A DNA stretch of 33,065 nucleotides from Gemmatimonadota bacterium (GTDB taxonomy: Bacteria; Gemmatimonadota; Gemmatimonadetes; Longimicrobiales; Gaopeijiaceae), in the NCBI GenBank assembly GCA_015664885.1, contig DQPL01000106.1, forward strand, positions 1 to 33,065, read 5' to 3'. Every line of letters starts with the position of its first letter. The stretch's first letter is position 1. Shown here in pieces: positions 8,765-16,765 of this stretch. Made by a program: the position numbers and the translations under genes. The notes beneath the pieces were generated by a model. It was not told the origin of the DNA and did not search any database. It saw nothing but the letters and a program-made list of their open reading frames with translations.

Positions 8765-10585
8765 GTGTCTCGCTTTCCCCGCCTTCACTGCTCCCCGCGC
8801 CTAGCGTTGTGCGCACTCTTGTTGCTTTGTGCGCCGGCGCTCGAGGCTCAAACCGTGGGCGTACGGGCGTATCTGACGCCAGGCAGCACAGTGGGGGTAG
8901 GCAGGCAGTTCGTGCTCAACCTGGAGGTCAGGGGCGTCCGCTCGGTCGATCGCGACCCTGTTCTGCCGGACCTGGCGGCCTTTGCTCAGTACCTGGGCAG
9001 CGGGACGTCCACGTCCACGGAGATGTTCGCTGGCCGAACGACTGTGACGTTCACGGTTCAGTATCGCTTCCAGGCGCTCCAACAAGGGACATTCCAGATT
9101 GATCCGCTCCAGGTGGAGGTTGCGGGGCAGGTCTATAGCACCGACGCGCTCCCGCTCACCGTATCTTCTGCTCCTCCCTCGCCGCCTACCTCGAGCGGGC
9201 GGCCGGAGATTGACGGGATCGCGGCCGCGGATCTGTTCGTCACAGCGCAGGCGTCACGGACCACGGTGCTGGTCGGTGAACCGCTCACGATAGAATATCG
9301 AATCTGGACCAAAGTGGACGTCACTTCCTATGGTCTCACTTCCGTGCCGGAGCGTGAGGGGTTCTGGGTCGAAGATCTAGCGCAGGCTACTCAGCCACAG
9401 GTGGAGCAGCGAGTTCGGGACGGACAGCAGTACGCGACGGCAGTGATCCAGAGGATCGCGCTCGTTCCTACTGGAGCCGGTCAGCGCACCATCGAACCTC
9501 TCGGCATCGAGGCGCAGGTGCGCCTCAGGGGCAGGAGGGACCCGTTCGATGGCATCTTCGGGCGCAGCTCCCTCTTCGGCACCTCGATAATTCCCACGTC
9601 AGTACTCTCCAATTCACTGACTATCGAGGTCGAACCGCTGCCTCCGGGGCGCCCAGAGCCGTTCAGCGGCGTGGTGGGTTCTCTCGACATCACGGCCGAA
9701 GTCGATCGTGACACGGTGGACGCGAACGACGCGGTCACGCTCACGATCCGCGTGTCGGGACAGGGCAACCTGCGAGCGGTGCCTGAGCCCGTGCTCGAGT
9801 TTCCCCGCGACTTCGAGGTCTTCCCGCCCGAGGTCACCGAGTCGGTGCAACCTTCCGGCGACGGTCTCTCCGGCAGCAAGGTTTTCGAGTACGTCTTGAT
9901 CCCGCGCACGCCGGGCCAGCGGGCGATCCCATCGGTGTCGATGGGTTACTTCGACGCCGCCAGCGGGCGCTACCGGACCGCCAGCACGGACGAGGTCTTG
10001 CTCGAGGTCACGGGAGAGGTCAACGAGGTGCCGGTGTCACTCCAGCGTTTTGGTGTCACTCAGCTGCGTGAGGACATTCGCTTCATCCGCCTCGGGGATG
10101 GTGCGTTGCGTTCCGTCGAGCGGTTCCTGTTCCAGGGTGCGGCGTTCTGGACGTTCTTCCTGCTCCCGATGGCGGCGCTTCTCGGAGCGCTGGGCCTTCG
10201 TCGGCACCGGGACCGGCTGGAGGGCGACGTGGCGTACGCTCGCGGACGACGCGCGGGGCGCGTAGCCAACAAGAGGCTTGCCGAGGCCCGACGTCTGATG
10301 GAAGGAGGAGACTCCCGTGCCTTCTTTGGCGAGGTGGCGAACGCCTTGCGGGGCTTCGTCGCGGATAGGCTGAATGTCGCGGAGGCCGGGATGCAGATCA
10401 GCGAGCTACGCATGAGTCTCGCGGGCCGAGGCGTTTCGACAGAGGTCACGTCAGACTTTTTGCGTTGTCTCGAGCAGTGCGACCGGCAACGCTACGCGCC
10501 CGTCGGCGCCGACGTGGAGGAGCGCGTACAGTTTCTCGAGCAGGCCGGCGAGGCGATGACCGCACTCGGCGGTGAGATTCGATGA
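8765..10585 (+). CDS. batD: BatD family protein
   Basis: A 606-residue protein, the usual size for BatD. It has a signal peptide (ALCALLLLCAPALEAQ), two or more Ig-like extracytoplasmic repeats that include the BatD phrase YRFQALQQGTFQI, and a transmembrane helix near 455-478 (FWTFFLLPMAALLGALGL). A cytoplasmic helical tail ends with EQCDRQRYAPV. The start is GTG at 8765, two bases after the previous stop. BatD is required for the Bat complex where it has been tested, but its biochemical role is not established. Its ATGA end overlaps the next gene. Confidence 0.9.
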   Translation: MSRFPRLHCSPRLALCALLLLCAPALEAQTVGVRAYLTPGSTVGVGRQFVLNLEVRGVRSVDRDPVLPDLAAFAQYLGSGTSTSTEMFAGRTTVTFTVQYRFQALQQGTFQIDPLQVEVAGQVYSTDALPLTVSSAPPSPPTSSGRPEIDGIAAADLFVTAQASRTTVLVGEPLTIEYRIWTKVDVTSYGLTSVPEREGFWVEDLAQATQPQVEQRVRDGQQYATAVIQRIALVPTGAGQRTIEPLGIEAQVRLRGRRDPFDGIFGRSSLFGTSIIPTSVLSNSLTIEVEPLPPGRPEPFSGVVGSLDITAEVDRDTVDANDAVTLTIRVSGQGNLRAVPEPVLEFPRDFEVFPPEVTESVQPSGDGLSGSKVFEYVLIPRTPGQRAIPSVSMGYFDAASGRYRTASTDEVLLEVTGEVNEVPVSLQRFGVTQLREDIRFIRLGDGALRSVERFLFQGAAFWTFFLLPMAALLGALGLRRHRDRLEGDVAYARGRRAGRVANKRLAEARRLMEGGDSRAFFGEVANALRGFVADRLNVAEAGMQISELRMSLAGRGVSTEVTSDFLRCLEQCDRQRYAPVGADVEERVQFLEQAGEAMTALGGEIR

Positions 10586-11367
10586 GAGCCTCGTCGCTTC
10601 CGAGTTGGTGGGCCGGCGCTCTCCTTGCCGCGTCGGTGATCTCGGCGACTGCGACGGTGCCGGCCTCGGCGCAGCAGGAGATCTTCGTCCAGGGCAACCA
10701 GTTCTATCAGGCGGAGGACTACGCGGCGGCAGTGGAGGCGTACCAGGCCGTACGCGCGGGCGGCTTCGAGAGCCCCGACCTCCATTACAATCTCGGAAAC
10801 GCATACTTCCAAATGGGTGAGCTCGGCCAGTCGATTCTGGGCTGGGAACGCGCCCTGAAGCTCGCGCCGGGTCACGCCGACGCGTTGGCGAATCTGGAGC
10901 TCGCTGTGCGCCTCAGCGCCGACGACATCGAACCTCTACCCCGGTTCTGGCTGCTTTCCGCTGTCTCGTGGTGGGTCAACCTGATCCCCCGCTCGGCTTT
11001 GCTCGTCATAGTGGCCTTTTCCTGGCTCGCGCTCACGTGCGGAGCTCTGGCCCGAATTCTCCTGACGGCAGAAGGCCCGCGGCGCATGGGCGGCCTTACA
11101 GTCGCGGTGGGAGCGGCAACGGTCGTGCTGCTTGGCTCGAACCTCGCGGCGCGCGAGTTCGAGGTCGGTCAGCCCGAACGAGGGGTCATCCTCGTCGAGG
11201 CCGTATCGGTACGCTCGGCCCCTACCGAAGACGACGATCTCACGGTCTTCGAACTGCATGAGGGCAGTCGCGTCCGCATCGATCAACGCACCGAGCAGTG
11301 GGCCGAAATCGTGCTCGACGACGGGAAGGTCGGCTGGATCCCGGTGGCGGCGATGGAGGTCATCTAG
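10582..11367 (+). CDS. batE: BatE-like TPR and SH3 membrane protein
   Basis: A 261-residue protein and the last gene of the Bat operon. It has a signal peptide to about AQQ (residue 32), TPR units at about 34-108 (including NLGNAYFQMGELGQSILGWERAL), two transmembrane helices (about 137-158 and 169-187) and a bacterial SH3 domain from about 203 to the end (VSVRSAPTEDDD, then GWIPV). TPR-TM-SH3 is the standard BatE arrangement. The ATG overlaps the batD stop by four bases. An imperfect hairpin lies immediately after the stop. Confidence 0.85.
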   Translation: MRASSLPSWWAGALLAASVISATATVPASAQQEIFVQGNQFYQAEDYAAAVEAYQAVRAGGFESPDLHYNLGNAYFQMGELGQSILGWERALKLAPGHADALANLELAVRLSADDIEPLPRFWLLSAVSWWVNLIPRSALLVIVAFSWLALTCGALARILLTAEGPRRMGGLTVAVGAATVVLLGSNLAAREFEVGQPERGVILVEAVSVRSAPTEDDDLTVFELHEGSRVRIDQRTEQWAEIVLDDGKVGWIPVAAMEVI

Positions 11368-11373
11368 GAGCCC

Positions 11374-11395
11374 GCAGGCGGCTAGAAGCCTCCGC
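11374..11395. terminator. Possible bidirectional hairpin between batE and apt
   Basis: An imperfect inverted repeat (GC-A-GG-C-GGC, loop TAGAA, GCC-T-CC-GC) fills the gap between two convergent genes. It has one bulge, one mismatch and no T tract, so a terminator role is only suggested by its position. Confidence 0.3.
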
Positions 11396-11950
11396 TCACG
11401 CGCCCTCGAACTCGCAGAGGGTGAAGCAGTCGCAGTGGAGGGCCCGAAGTCGGTCTGTGCCTCCGAGTTCGGGCAAGTCGATCACGAAGCAGGCCTCGAC
11501 GACTGTGCCTCCCACTCCTCGGATCAGCTCGACCGCAGCCGACGCAGTGCCTCCGGTGGCGATCAGGTCATCGACGAGCAGAACGTCGTCACCCTGCGAA
11601 ACCGCATCAGCGTGCATCTCCATGCGGTCGGTTCCGTACTCGAGCTGGTAGTCCACGCCAACCACCTCGCCCGGCAGCTTGCCGGCCTTGCGAATGGGGA
11701 TGAAACCGACACCCAACTTGTAGGCGACGGCGGTTCCGAAGATGAACCCTCTAGCCTCGATTCCCGCCACCAGGTCGATGCCCTTGCCGGCGTACCGCTC
11801 CGCCAGGCTGTCCACCGCCAGTCGCAATCCGTGAGCGTTCTCCAGGAGTCCGGTGATGTCTCGAAAGAGAATGCCCTCGTGAGGGTAGTCTGGGACCGTG
11901 CGGATAAAGGACTTGATAGAGTCCTGCAGCGGTGCGGGCGGGCGTGCCAT
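11396..11950 (-). CDS. apt: Adenine phosphoribosyltransferase
   Basis: A 184-residue enzyme, the usual Apt length, that salvages adenine and PRPP to AMP in the cytoplasm. The opening DSIKSFIRTVPDYPHEGILF-like region with FRDIT and the phrase GIEARGFIFG are typical of Apt. The PRPP-binding loop VLLVDDLIATGGT lies at about 123-135. The start at 11950 has a GAGGT site that overlaps the stop of the upstream ZIP-like gene, so the two are cotranscribed. Confidence 0.95.
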   Translation of the reverse strand: MARPPAPLQDSIKSFIRTVPDYPHEGILFRDITGLLENAHGLRLAVDSLAERYAGKGIDLVAGIEARGFIFGTAVAYKLGVGFIPIRKAGKLPGEVVGVDYQLEYGTDRMEMHADAVSQGDDVLLVDDLIATGGTASAAVELIRGVGGTVVEACFVIDLPELGGTDRLRALHCDCFTLCEFEGA

Positions 11951-11959
11951 TGCGCTACC

Positions 11960-12577
11960 TCACTCGTGGTGATGGTGGTGCTGGTGATCGTGACGGCCCT
12001 GGTGAAAGACTACGTGCACGAGGGTGCCGCTCACGAAGGCTTGGTAGTATTCGACCCCGGATCCGTGCTCGCCGCTACCCAGGCTCGCAGCGAGCAAGTA
12101 ACCGACCAGGGTTGCGAGCACGATCGCCGCGACGCCCGCGACGCCCGCCCACGTGCCGTGCCGCGGGCGGATGAGCCACCAGATGACCAGGCTGACGGGA
12201 ATGCGGTGTAGGACGATGGCCAGCCCGAACGCCAATGCAACGGTGCCTCCGCTTCCCAAGGCGGCTCCCTCCAGAAGCGCGTGAAGCGCCAGACCGGAGA
12301 GCCCCACAATGATGGCGAAGTTGTCGGTGTGCGCCTCGAACGCACGTGACGCCCGCTCGAACAGGTTCGGCAGGACTAGGCCTGCCAGCACCAGCAAAGG
12401 CACGACGAGGCCGCGATCCTCCCGTGCGAACGGCACGACCTGCCACGCCACCAGAAGTGGTACCGCCAGATAAACGAAGCCGTCGACCAGGCGCACGGCT
12501 TTGGGATGTGCATGGAGGCCGCCATAGAGCGCCGGCCCGATCGCTGGTGCCGCGAGTGCGGCGACGAGGAACAGCAT
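11960..12577 (-). CDS. ZIP-like metal-transporter family membrane protein with His-rich tail
   Basis: A 205-residue polytopic protein with about six to seven hydrophobic helices. Two segments resemble the metal-site helices of ZIP transporters: GLALHALLEGAALG (compare HNxxEG) and LHRIPVSLVIWW (compare HEIPE). The second glutamate is not conserved, so transport by the canonical mechanism is uncertain. The C-terminus is rich in histidine (HQGRHDHQHHHHHE), suggesting metal binding. It lies upstream of apt in the same unit; the functional link to adenine salvage is unclear and may be only cotranscription. A ZIP-like permease is my best call, and a plain conserved membrane protein is the alternative. 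Confidence 0.65.
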   Translation of the reverse strand: MLFLVAALAAPAIGPALYGGLHAHPKAVRLVDGFVYLAVPLLVAWQVVPFAREDRGLVVPLLVLAGLVLPNLFERASRAFEAHTDNFAIIVGLSGLALHALLEGAALGSGGTVALAFGLAIVLHRIPVSLVIWWLIRPRHGTWAGVAGVAAIVLATLVGYLLAASLGSGEHGSGVEYYQAFVSGTLVHVVFHQGRHDHQHHHHHE

Positions 12578-12614
12578 GCGAGAAGATGGTTAGGACGAAC
12601 GGCGGCTGCGAGGC

Positions 12615-12636
12615 CCGCCGACCGAAAGGCCGGCGG
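12615..12636. other. GAAA-tetraloop hairpin in the divergent region
   Basis: CCGCCG and CGGCGG flank CC-GAAA-GG with one A/C mismatch, forming a compact stem with a GNRA-type loop when read on the plus strand. It sits between the divergent ZIP-like gene and the small lipoprotein-like gene, so it could lie in the 5' leader of either. It matches no riboswitch consensus that I can recall. Confidence 0.3.
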
Positions 12637-12700
12637 ACGGGTAACCGGAGCCGGGAAGCAGAGTAACCAAATGAGGGCGGATCTCGACAGATCGGAGCGG

Positions 12701-13123
12701 ATGGCTGTGAACATTTTTGGAGTTGATCGTCGCGTCGTGGCGCTGGCCATGGCACTCCTCTGGGTGGGATGCTCGGACGGTGACAATCCGCCGACGTCTG
12801 CAACCGTGTTGATCGAGGCATCGGCATCGGTGTCGCAGCCGCTCATACTCCTGGTGTCAACGAGCTTCGATATTTTGAGTACGGGGGACTTCCTCTACAA
12901 CAACCTGGACTCGATCACGATCACCGGGGACTACACCGAGCTGTACGTTCTCAACCCTGAAGCGCGCTTCACGGCGAAGCTGTTGAACGACCAGGGCACC
13001 GAGGAATCGGTGCGGCTCGGGATCCTTATCGACGACGTCCCGAAGTACGACCGGACCGCCGTGCTCGGGCAGGGCGGCTTTCTACAATACGTGTACCGCT
13101 TCGACTTCGTGGTCACTTTTTGA
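12701..13123 (+). CDS. Small secreted or lipoprotein-like hypothetical protein
   Basis: A 140-residue protein from the ATG at 12701 (150 residues from the ATG at 12671; neither has an ideal ribosome-binding site). The N-terminus is hydrophobic (VVALAMALLWVGC) and ends in a cysteine that could be a lipobox, although W-V-G-C is not a strong match. The rest is beta-prone, with no recognised domain. Codon use and sequence texture look like a real gene. It is convergent with guaA. I do not recognise a family. Confidence 0.55.
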   Translation: MAVNIFGVDRRVVALAMALLWVGCSDGDNPPTSATVLIEASASVSQPLILLVSTSFDILSTGDFLYNNLDSITITGDYTELYVLNPEARFTAKLLNDQGTEESVRLGILIDDVPKYDRTAVLGQGGFLQYVYRFDFVVTF

Positions 13124-13132
13124 TCGCAGGTT

Positions 13133-13151
13133 AGCGGGGAGCCACTCCGCT
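13133..13151. terminator. Possible hairpin between convergent genes
   Basis: AGCGGGG and CTCCGCT pair over seven bases (one G-T) around the loop AGCCA, overlapping the guaA stop codon. There is no T tract on either strand, so this is only a weak bidirectional terminator candidate. Confidence 0.3.
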
Positions 13152-14967
13152 ACTCCCATTCGATCGTGCCCGGAGGCTTCGACGTCACGTCCAAAGCGAG
13201 TGCGGTGATTCCGTCCAGGCCCAGAACCTGATCTCGGAGCTCGGACACCAGTACGGCAGGCAACTCGACCGGCGTCGCCGTCATGGCTCGTTGAGACCGG
13301 ATCGGACGCACGATCACGGTTTCGCCAGGCTCGTCCGTGAGCGAGAGCGGGACGAGCACCGTCGGACACTGCCATACGTCGTCGTACAGGTCGAACCGCC
13401 GAAGGGCCTCCATGACGATAGCGTCCGCTTCGCGCAGTACGTCCAGGCGGTCGCGAGTCGTGTACGCTTCGACGGCCGTCGCTCGCGCCGGATGCTCGCT
13501 ACCGAGGTTCCAAACGCATCGGTTGATGCCCGGCACCTGAGCCGTGATCGCGGACACCGCATCGAGCAGCACCTGCCAGCCAACGTCGCCACTCAGCAGC
13601 ACGGGGTGCTCATAGGCCCTGAGGTCGGCCTTCACTCCCACGGACCGGATGGGGAGCACCCTCGCCTGAAGCCCGTAGTGAGCGGCGAGCTGTTCGACCT
13701 GGGGCTCCATGGTCTCGAATCCTTCTCTGTCTTGCACGCCGCGCGAGCACAGTAATCGCACACCGAGACCTGGGCCGGGAAAGGGGTGCCGCGAGAGCGC
13801 TCGCTGCTCGATGCCCAAGCGCTTCCCGAGCTCCCGCACTTCGACCTTGTAGAGGTCGGCGAGTGGCTCCACCACGCGGCTTGCCTCGATCATCTCCTGA
13901 ATGATCGGGACCCGGTTGTGATGTGTCTTGATGGTGTCGGAGCGCTGGGTTCCACCGGTTTCGATGGTGTCGGGATAGATCGTTCCTTGCCCGAGCAGGT
14001 GATGCTCGATGCCGAGCCGCTTCGCTTCGTTCTGAAAGACATCGACGAAGGTGTCGCCGATCTTGCGACGCTTGACTTCCGGTTCCGCGACTCCCTCGAG
14101 CGCTTTGAGGAACGTGTCGCCCGCATCGACGAAATGGAGGTTTCGGTCGAGGCCGAGCTCGGTGAACATGCGCAGCACGTGGGCGCTCTCGTGGAGCCGC
14201 ATCAGCCCATTGTCGATGTGCAGCAGGTGCAGCCGGCCCGGCCCGATCGCCTGGCCGAGCAGGACCGCCGCGACCGTGGAGTCGACGCCTCCGGAAGCCA
14301 ACAGGAAGACGGACTGCTCGCCGACCTGCTCGCGTACTCGCTCGATCTGCTCATCGAGGAACTGCTCCATCGACCAGCTGGCTGCGCAGTCGCAGATCTC
14401 GAACACGAAGTTGGCGATCATCTCGTCACCGTGGACGGTGTCGTCTACCTCGGGGTGGAATTGAAAACCATAGCGGCGCAGCGAGTCCGATCCGATTGCC
14501 GCGAAACGGTGCTCGCTCGCCTCGCCCGTGATGGTGTGACCGATCTCCTCGAAATCGGACCCGACGGAGACCACCGAGTCGTAGTGACTCATCCACACCG
14601 GCTCGACGGGTTCCAAGCCGCGAAAGAGTGGGTGTCCGCTCTCGATGTGGAGGTCGGCCTTACCCCACTCACGACCGCCGTGCTCGATCTGACCCCCATA
14701 GTGCTGCGCGATTTCCTGATGCCCGAAGCAGAAGCCGAGGATGGGAACCTTGAGATCGTAGATCGCTTTGGTGTACTGCGAGTCCTCTCCACGCGATGCC
14801 AGGCTGGGGCTGCCCGAAATGATGATGCCGCGATAGCCCTCGAACGCTTCGACAGGTTCTTCGGGTTGCCGGATTTCGGCCCGCACGCCACGCCGTCTAA
14901 TCTTGGTGGCGATCAGATGGGCGTACTGACCGCCGAAGTCGATGACGGCGATGGTGTCGTGCTGCAT
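13150..14967 (-). CDS. guaA: GMP synthase (glutamine-hydrolysing), long type
   Basis: A 605-residue enzyme that aminates XMP to GMP with glutamine and ATP. Residues 1-190 are the class-I glutamine amidotransferase domain, with the nucleophile Cys80 in GFCFGHQ and the His/Glu of FQFHPEVD. The ATP pyrophosphatase domain follows with the P-loop SGGVDS, and the C-terminal domain ends TSKPPGTIEWE. It is about 80 residues longer than E. coli GuaA. An extra segment lies between HPFPGPGLGVRLLC and TTRDRLDVLREADAI and contains a second LPIRSVGVKADLR motif, as in eukaryotic GMP synthases. The start is ATG at 14967, preceded by GGAG; the upstream TTG at 14988 has no ribosome-binding site. Confidence 0.93.
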   Translation of the reverse strand: MQHDTIAVIDFGGQYAHLIATKIRRRGVRAEIRQPEEPVEAFEGYRGIIISGSPSLASRGEDSQYTKAIYDLKVPILGFCFGHQEIAQHYGGQIEHGGREWGKADLHIESGHPLFRGLEPVEPVWMSHYDSVVSVGSDFEEIGHTITGEASEHRFAAIGSDSLRRYGFQFHPEVDDTVHGDEMIANFVFEICDCAASWSMEQFLDEQIERVREQVGEQSVFLLASGGVDSTVAAVLLGQAIGPGRLHLLHIDNGLMRLHESAHVLRMFTELGLDRNLHFVDAGDTFLKALEGVAEPEVKRRKIGDTFVDVFQNEAKRLGIEHHLLGQGTIYPDTIETGGTQRSDTIKTHHNRVPIIQEMIEASRVVEPLADLYKVEVRELGKRLGIEQRALSRHPFPGPGLGVRLLCSRGVQDREGFETMEPQVEQLAAHYGLQARVLPIRSVGVKADLRAYEHPVLLSGDVGWQVLLDAVSAITAQVPGINRCVWNLGSEHPARATAVEAYTTRDRLDVLREADAIVMEALRRFDLYDDVWQCPTVLVPLSLTDEPGETVIVRPIRSQRAMTATPVELPAVLVSELRDQVLGLDGITALALDVTSKPPGTIEWE

Positions 14968-15077
14968 TGCGGCTCCGGGCGTTAGCAACGGGTCGGTGGA
15001 CCCAAGTTTGTAATCGGGGCTGGTTGGCTGGAAGGGGCCCCGCGCTTTTTCTTTGACTCGACCAAACTGGAGGACAA

Positions 15078-15612
15078 GTGCCGATCCGTACCGAACGCCT
15101 CAATCTGCTTTCCGGAACTACGCCGGTGCTCGACGCCGGCCTGAAGGGGCGGGCGGCTCTCTCGCAGATCCTGGATATCGAGATCTCCAAGTCGTGGCCG
15201 CCGCCGTTATACGACGCCCACGCCATCTCGTGGATGCTCGGACGCCTGCAGGACGACGAGGTGTTCGAGAAGTGGGGTTTCCGGTACTTCGTGCGACGGC
15301 AAGAATCCGGCCGCGGCGTGGCGGTTGGAGCCCGCGGCTTCAAGGGCCCGCCCTCGGCGGACGGTAGCGTCGAGATCGGGTACTCTGTGCTTCCCGAGTT
15401 CCAGCGCCATGGATTCGCAACGGAAGCCGCGCGCGGGCTATTGCAGCGCGCCTAGGAAGATCCGGGGGTCGAGTACGTCGTGGCTGGCAGAGACCCTGAG
15501 CGACCTCGCTCCGTCGATCGCTGTACTGCACAGGATCGGGTTCGAGCTAGTGGGAGATGGCTCCGAGCCGGGCGTGATTCGCTTCGAGCACAGGACGCCA
15601 TTGGGCGCGTGA
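15078..15612 (+). pseudogene. GNAT acetyltransferase, broken by an in-frame TAG and a frameshift
   Basis: A good start (GTG at 15078 after GGAGG) opens a GNAT-like protein with the acetyl-CoA-binding region VEIGYSVLPEFQRHGFATEA. The frame stops at TAG 15453-15455 just after GLLQRA. Reading through gives EDPGVEYVVA, the expected continuation, and then a one-base shift near 15480-15490 is needed to reach AETLSDLAPSIAVLHRIGFE, the conserved end of the GNAT fold. Two independent lesions in an otherwise recognisable gene indicate a recent pseudogene. The closest living relatives are RimJ/RimL-type N-acetyltransferases. Two sequencing errors would be the alternative explanation. Confidence 0.75.
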
Positions 15613-15655
15613 CCGCAGCGAGGGGGGGTTGCGCTCGACGGGATGTCACACAAAT

Positions 15656-15689
15656 TTAGGCAAGACTAAATTAGGTAAGGCCAACTTTG
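15656..15689. promoter_or_regulatory. Tandem DtxR/IdeR-like iron boxes upstream of the DtxR-FeoA gene
   Basis: Two near-identical 14-mers, TTAGGCAAGACTAA (15656-15669) and TTAGGTAAGGCCAA (15671-15684), are repeated with a 15-base period. The second continues as CTTTG. By eye the second site matches about 14 of 19 positions of the known DtxR/IdeR consensus (TTAGGTTAGGCTAACCTAA) and the first about 13. They are A/T-rich in a G/C-rich context and lie 36 bases before the ATG of a DtxR-family gene, which fits metal-dependent autoregulation of the regulator-feoB operon. No footprint is implied; this is sequence similarity only. Confidence 0.65.
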
Positions 15690-15724
15690 GCGCTCCCGTC
15701 GTCCACCCAATCCCTGCAGCCGCA

Positions 15725-16765
15725 ATGGTCAACCCCGCTCTCGCGCTCTCCGCCTTCGCGCTCCTGGTCGCATTGCTCGCGGTGGTTTTTTGGCCGCGAC
15801 GGGGCGTGTACGCGCGATTCGCGCGCTTGGCGCTGCTGACCGAACGGGTCCGCCTAGAGGACGCGATCAAGCACGTGTACACCTGGGAGCAGGCCGGTCG
15901 GATCGCCACGCTCGAGAGCCTGGCCGGTCGTCTCGAGATCTCGCGCGTGAAGGCTGCTATGCTGCTGCAGCGACTCACTGAGCTGGGTCTGGTCCACACC
16001 GGTGACGAAGGGCCCTCGCTCTCCGAGGACGGGCGCGACACCGCGTTGCGGCTCGTGCGTACGCACCGACTTTGGGAGCGATACCTGGCAGACCGAACCG
16101 GCGTCCCGGCGACCGAGTGGCATGATGAGGCCGAGCGTGTAGAGCACCGCCTGTCCGAGGAGCAAGCCGAGGCACTCTCGGCCCGGCTCGGACACCCGCG
16201 CTGGGACCCGCACGGTGACCCGATTCCCACTCCGAGCGGTCACGTGCCGGAGGTGGAGCAGTTGAGTCTCGCGGGCGTGCTCGCCGGTCGTACGGTCGAA
16301 ATCGTACACCTCGAGGATGAGCCGCGAGAGATCTTCGACGCGTTGCTCACCCAGGGTCTGCACCTCGGTGGGCGGCTCGAAGTCTTGGCGCGGGACAACC
16401 AACGCGTGCGCGTCGTCAGCGGGGGCCGTGAATCGTCCGTCGATCTCGTAGACGCCCGCAACGTAACTGTACGCGTACTCGCCGAGGGCGAGAGAGTGCA
16501 AGGTCCGTCAGAGACGCTGGCCGACCTGGCGCCGGGCGAAGTCGGGCGCGTACTCGACCTCTCCCCGGCGTGCCGCGGCCCGCAGCGTCGGCGCCTGCTC
16601 GACCTCGGGGTCGTCAAGGGGACGGAGATCACCGCGGAGATGGTGAGCGCTGCGGGCGATCCGGTTGCCTACCTCATTCGCGGTGCGCTCATCGCGCTAC
16701 GGCGTGGCCAGGCCGAGTGGGTTCTGGTGGAGCGTGTCAAGACCCAGGTGGAGGTCACTACCTGA
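15725..16765 (+). CDS. Membrane-anchored DtxR-type metalloregulator fused to two FeoA-like domains
   Basis: A 346-residue multi-domain protein. Residues 5-23 form a transmembrane helix (ALALSAFALLVALLAVVFW), so the protein is likely tethered to the inner membrane. Residues about 44-100 are a DtxR winged helix (LAGRLEISRVKAAMLLQRLTELGLV). Residues 105-168 are the DtxR dimerisation and metal-binding region, with His/Glu ligands in RTHRLWERYL and HDEAERVEHRLS and the family motif DPHGDPIP. Two SH3-like FeoA domains follow, at about 178-255 and 262-337; the second has LLDLGVVKGTEI and GDPVAYLIRGALIALRRGQA, typical of FeoA. The start is ATG at 15725; the open frame upstream covers the iron boxes. 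Its stop overlaps the feoB ATG (TGATG). Confidence 0.85.
   Translation: MVNPALALSAFALLVALLAVVFWPRRGVYARFARLALLTERVRLEDAIKHVYTWEQAGRIATLESLAGRLEISRVKAAMLLQRLTELGLVHTGDEGPSLSEDGRDTALRLVRTHRLWERYLADRTGVPATEWHDEAERVEHRLSEEQAEALSARLGHPRWDPHGDPIPTPSGHVPEVEQLSLAGVLAGRTVEIVHLEDEPREIFDALLTQGLHLGGRLEVLARDNQRVRVVSGGRESSVDLVDARNVTVRVLAEGERVQGPSETLADLAPGEVGRVLDLSPACRGPQRRRLLDLGVVKGTEITAEMVSAAGDPVAYLIRGALIALRRGQAEWVLVERVKTQVEVTT

Noticed and set aside
12600-12700. A riboswitch in the leader of the small lipoprotein-like gene
   Set aside because: The hairpin is real, but the conserved cores of the c-di-GMP, cobalamin and ZTP classes that I compared by eye are absent.
13786-14985. A plus-strand open frame of about 400 codons opposite guaA
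   Set aside because: It mirrors the guaA codons, has no ribosome-binding site and no recognisable domain.
15000-15060. A terminator at GGGGCCCC followed by a T run near 15040-15055
   Set aside because: The palindrome has no room for a loop, and no plus-strand gene ends just upstream.
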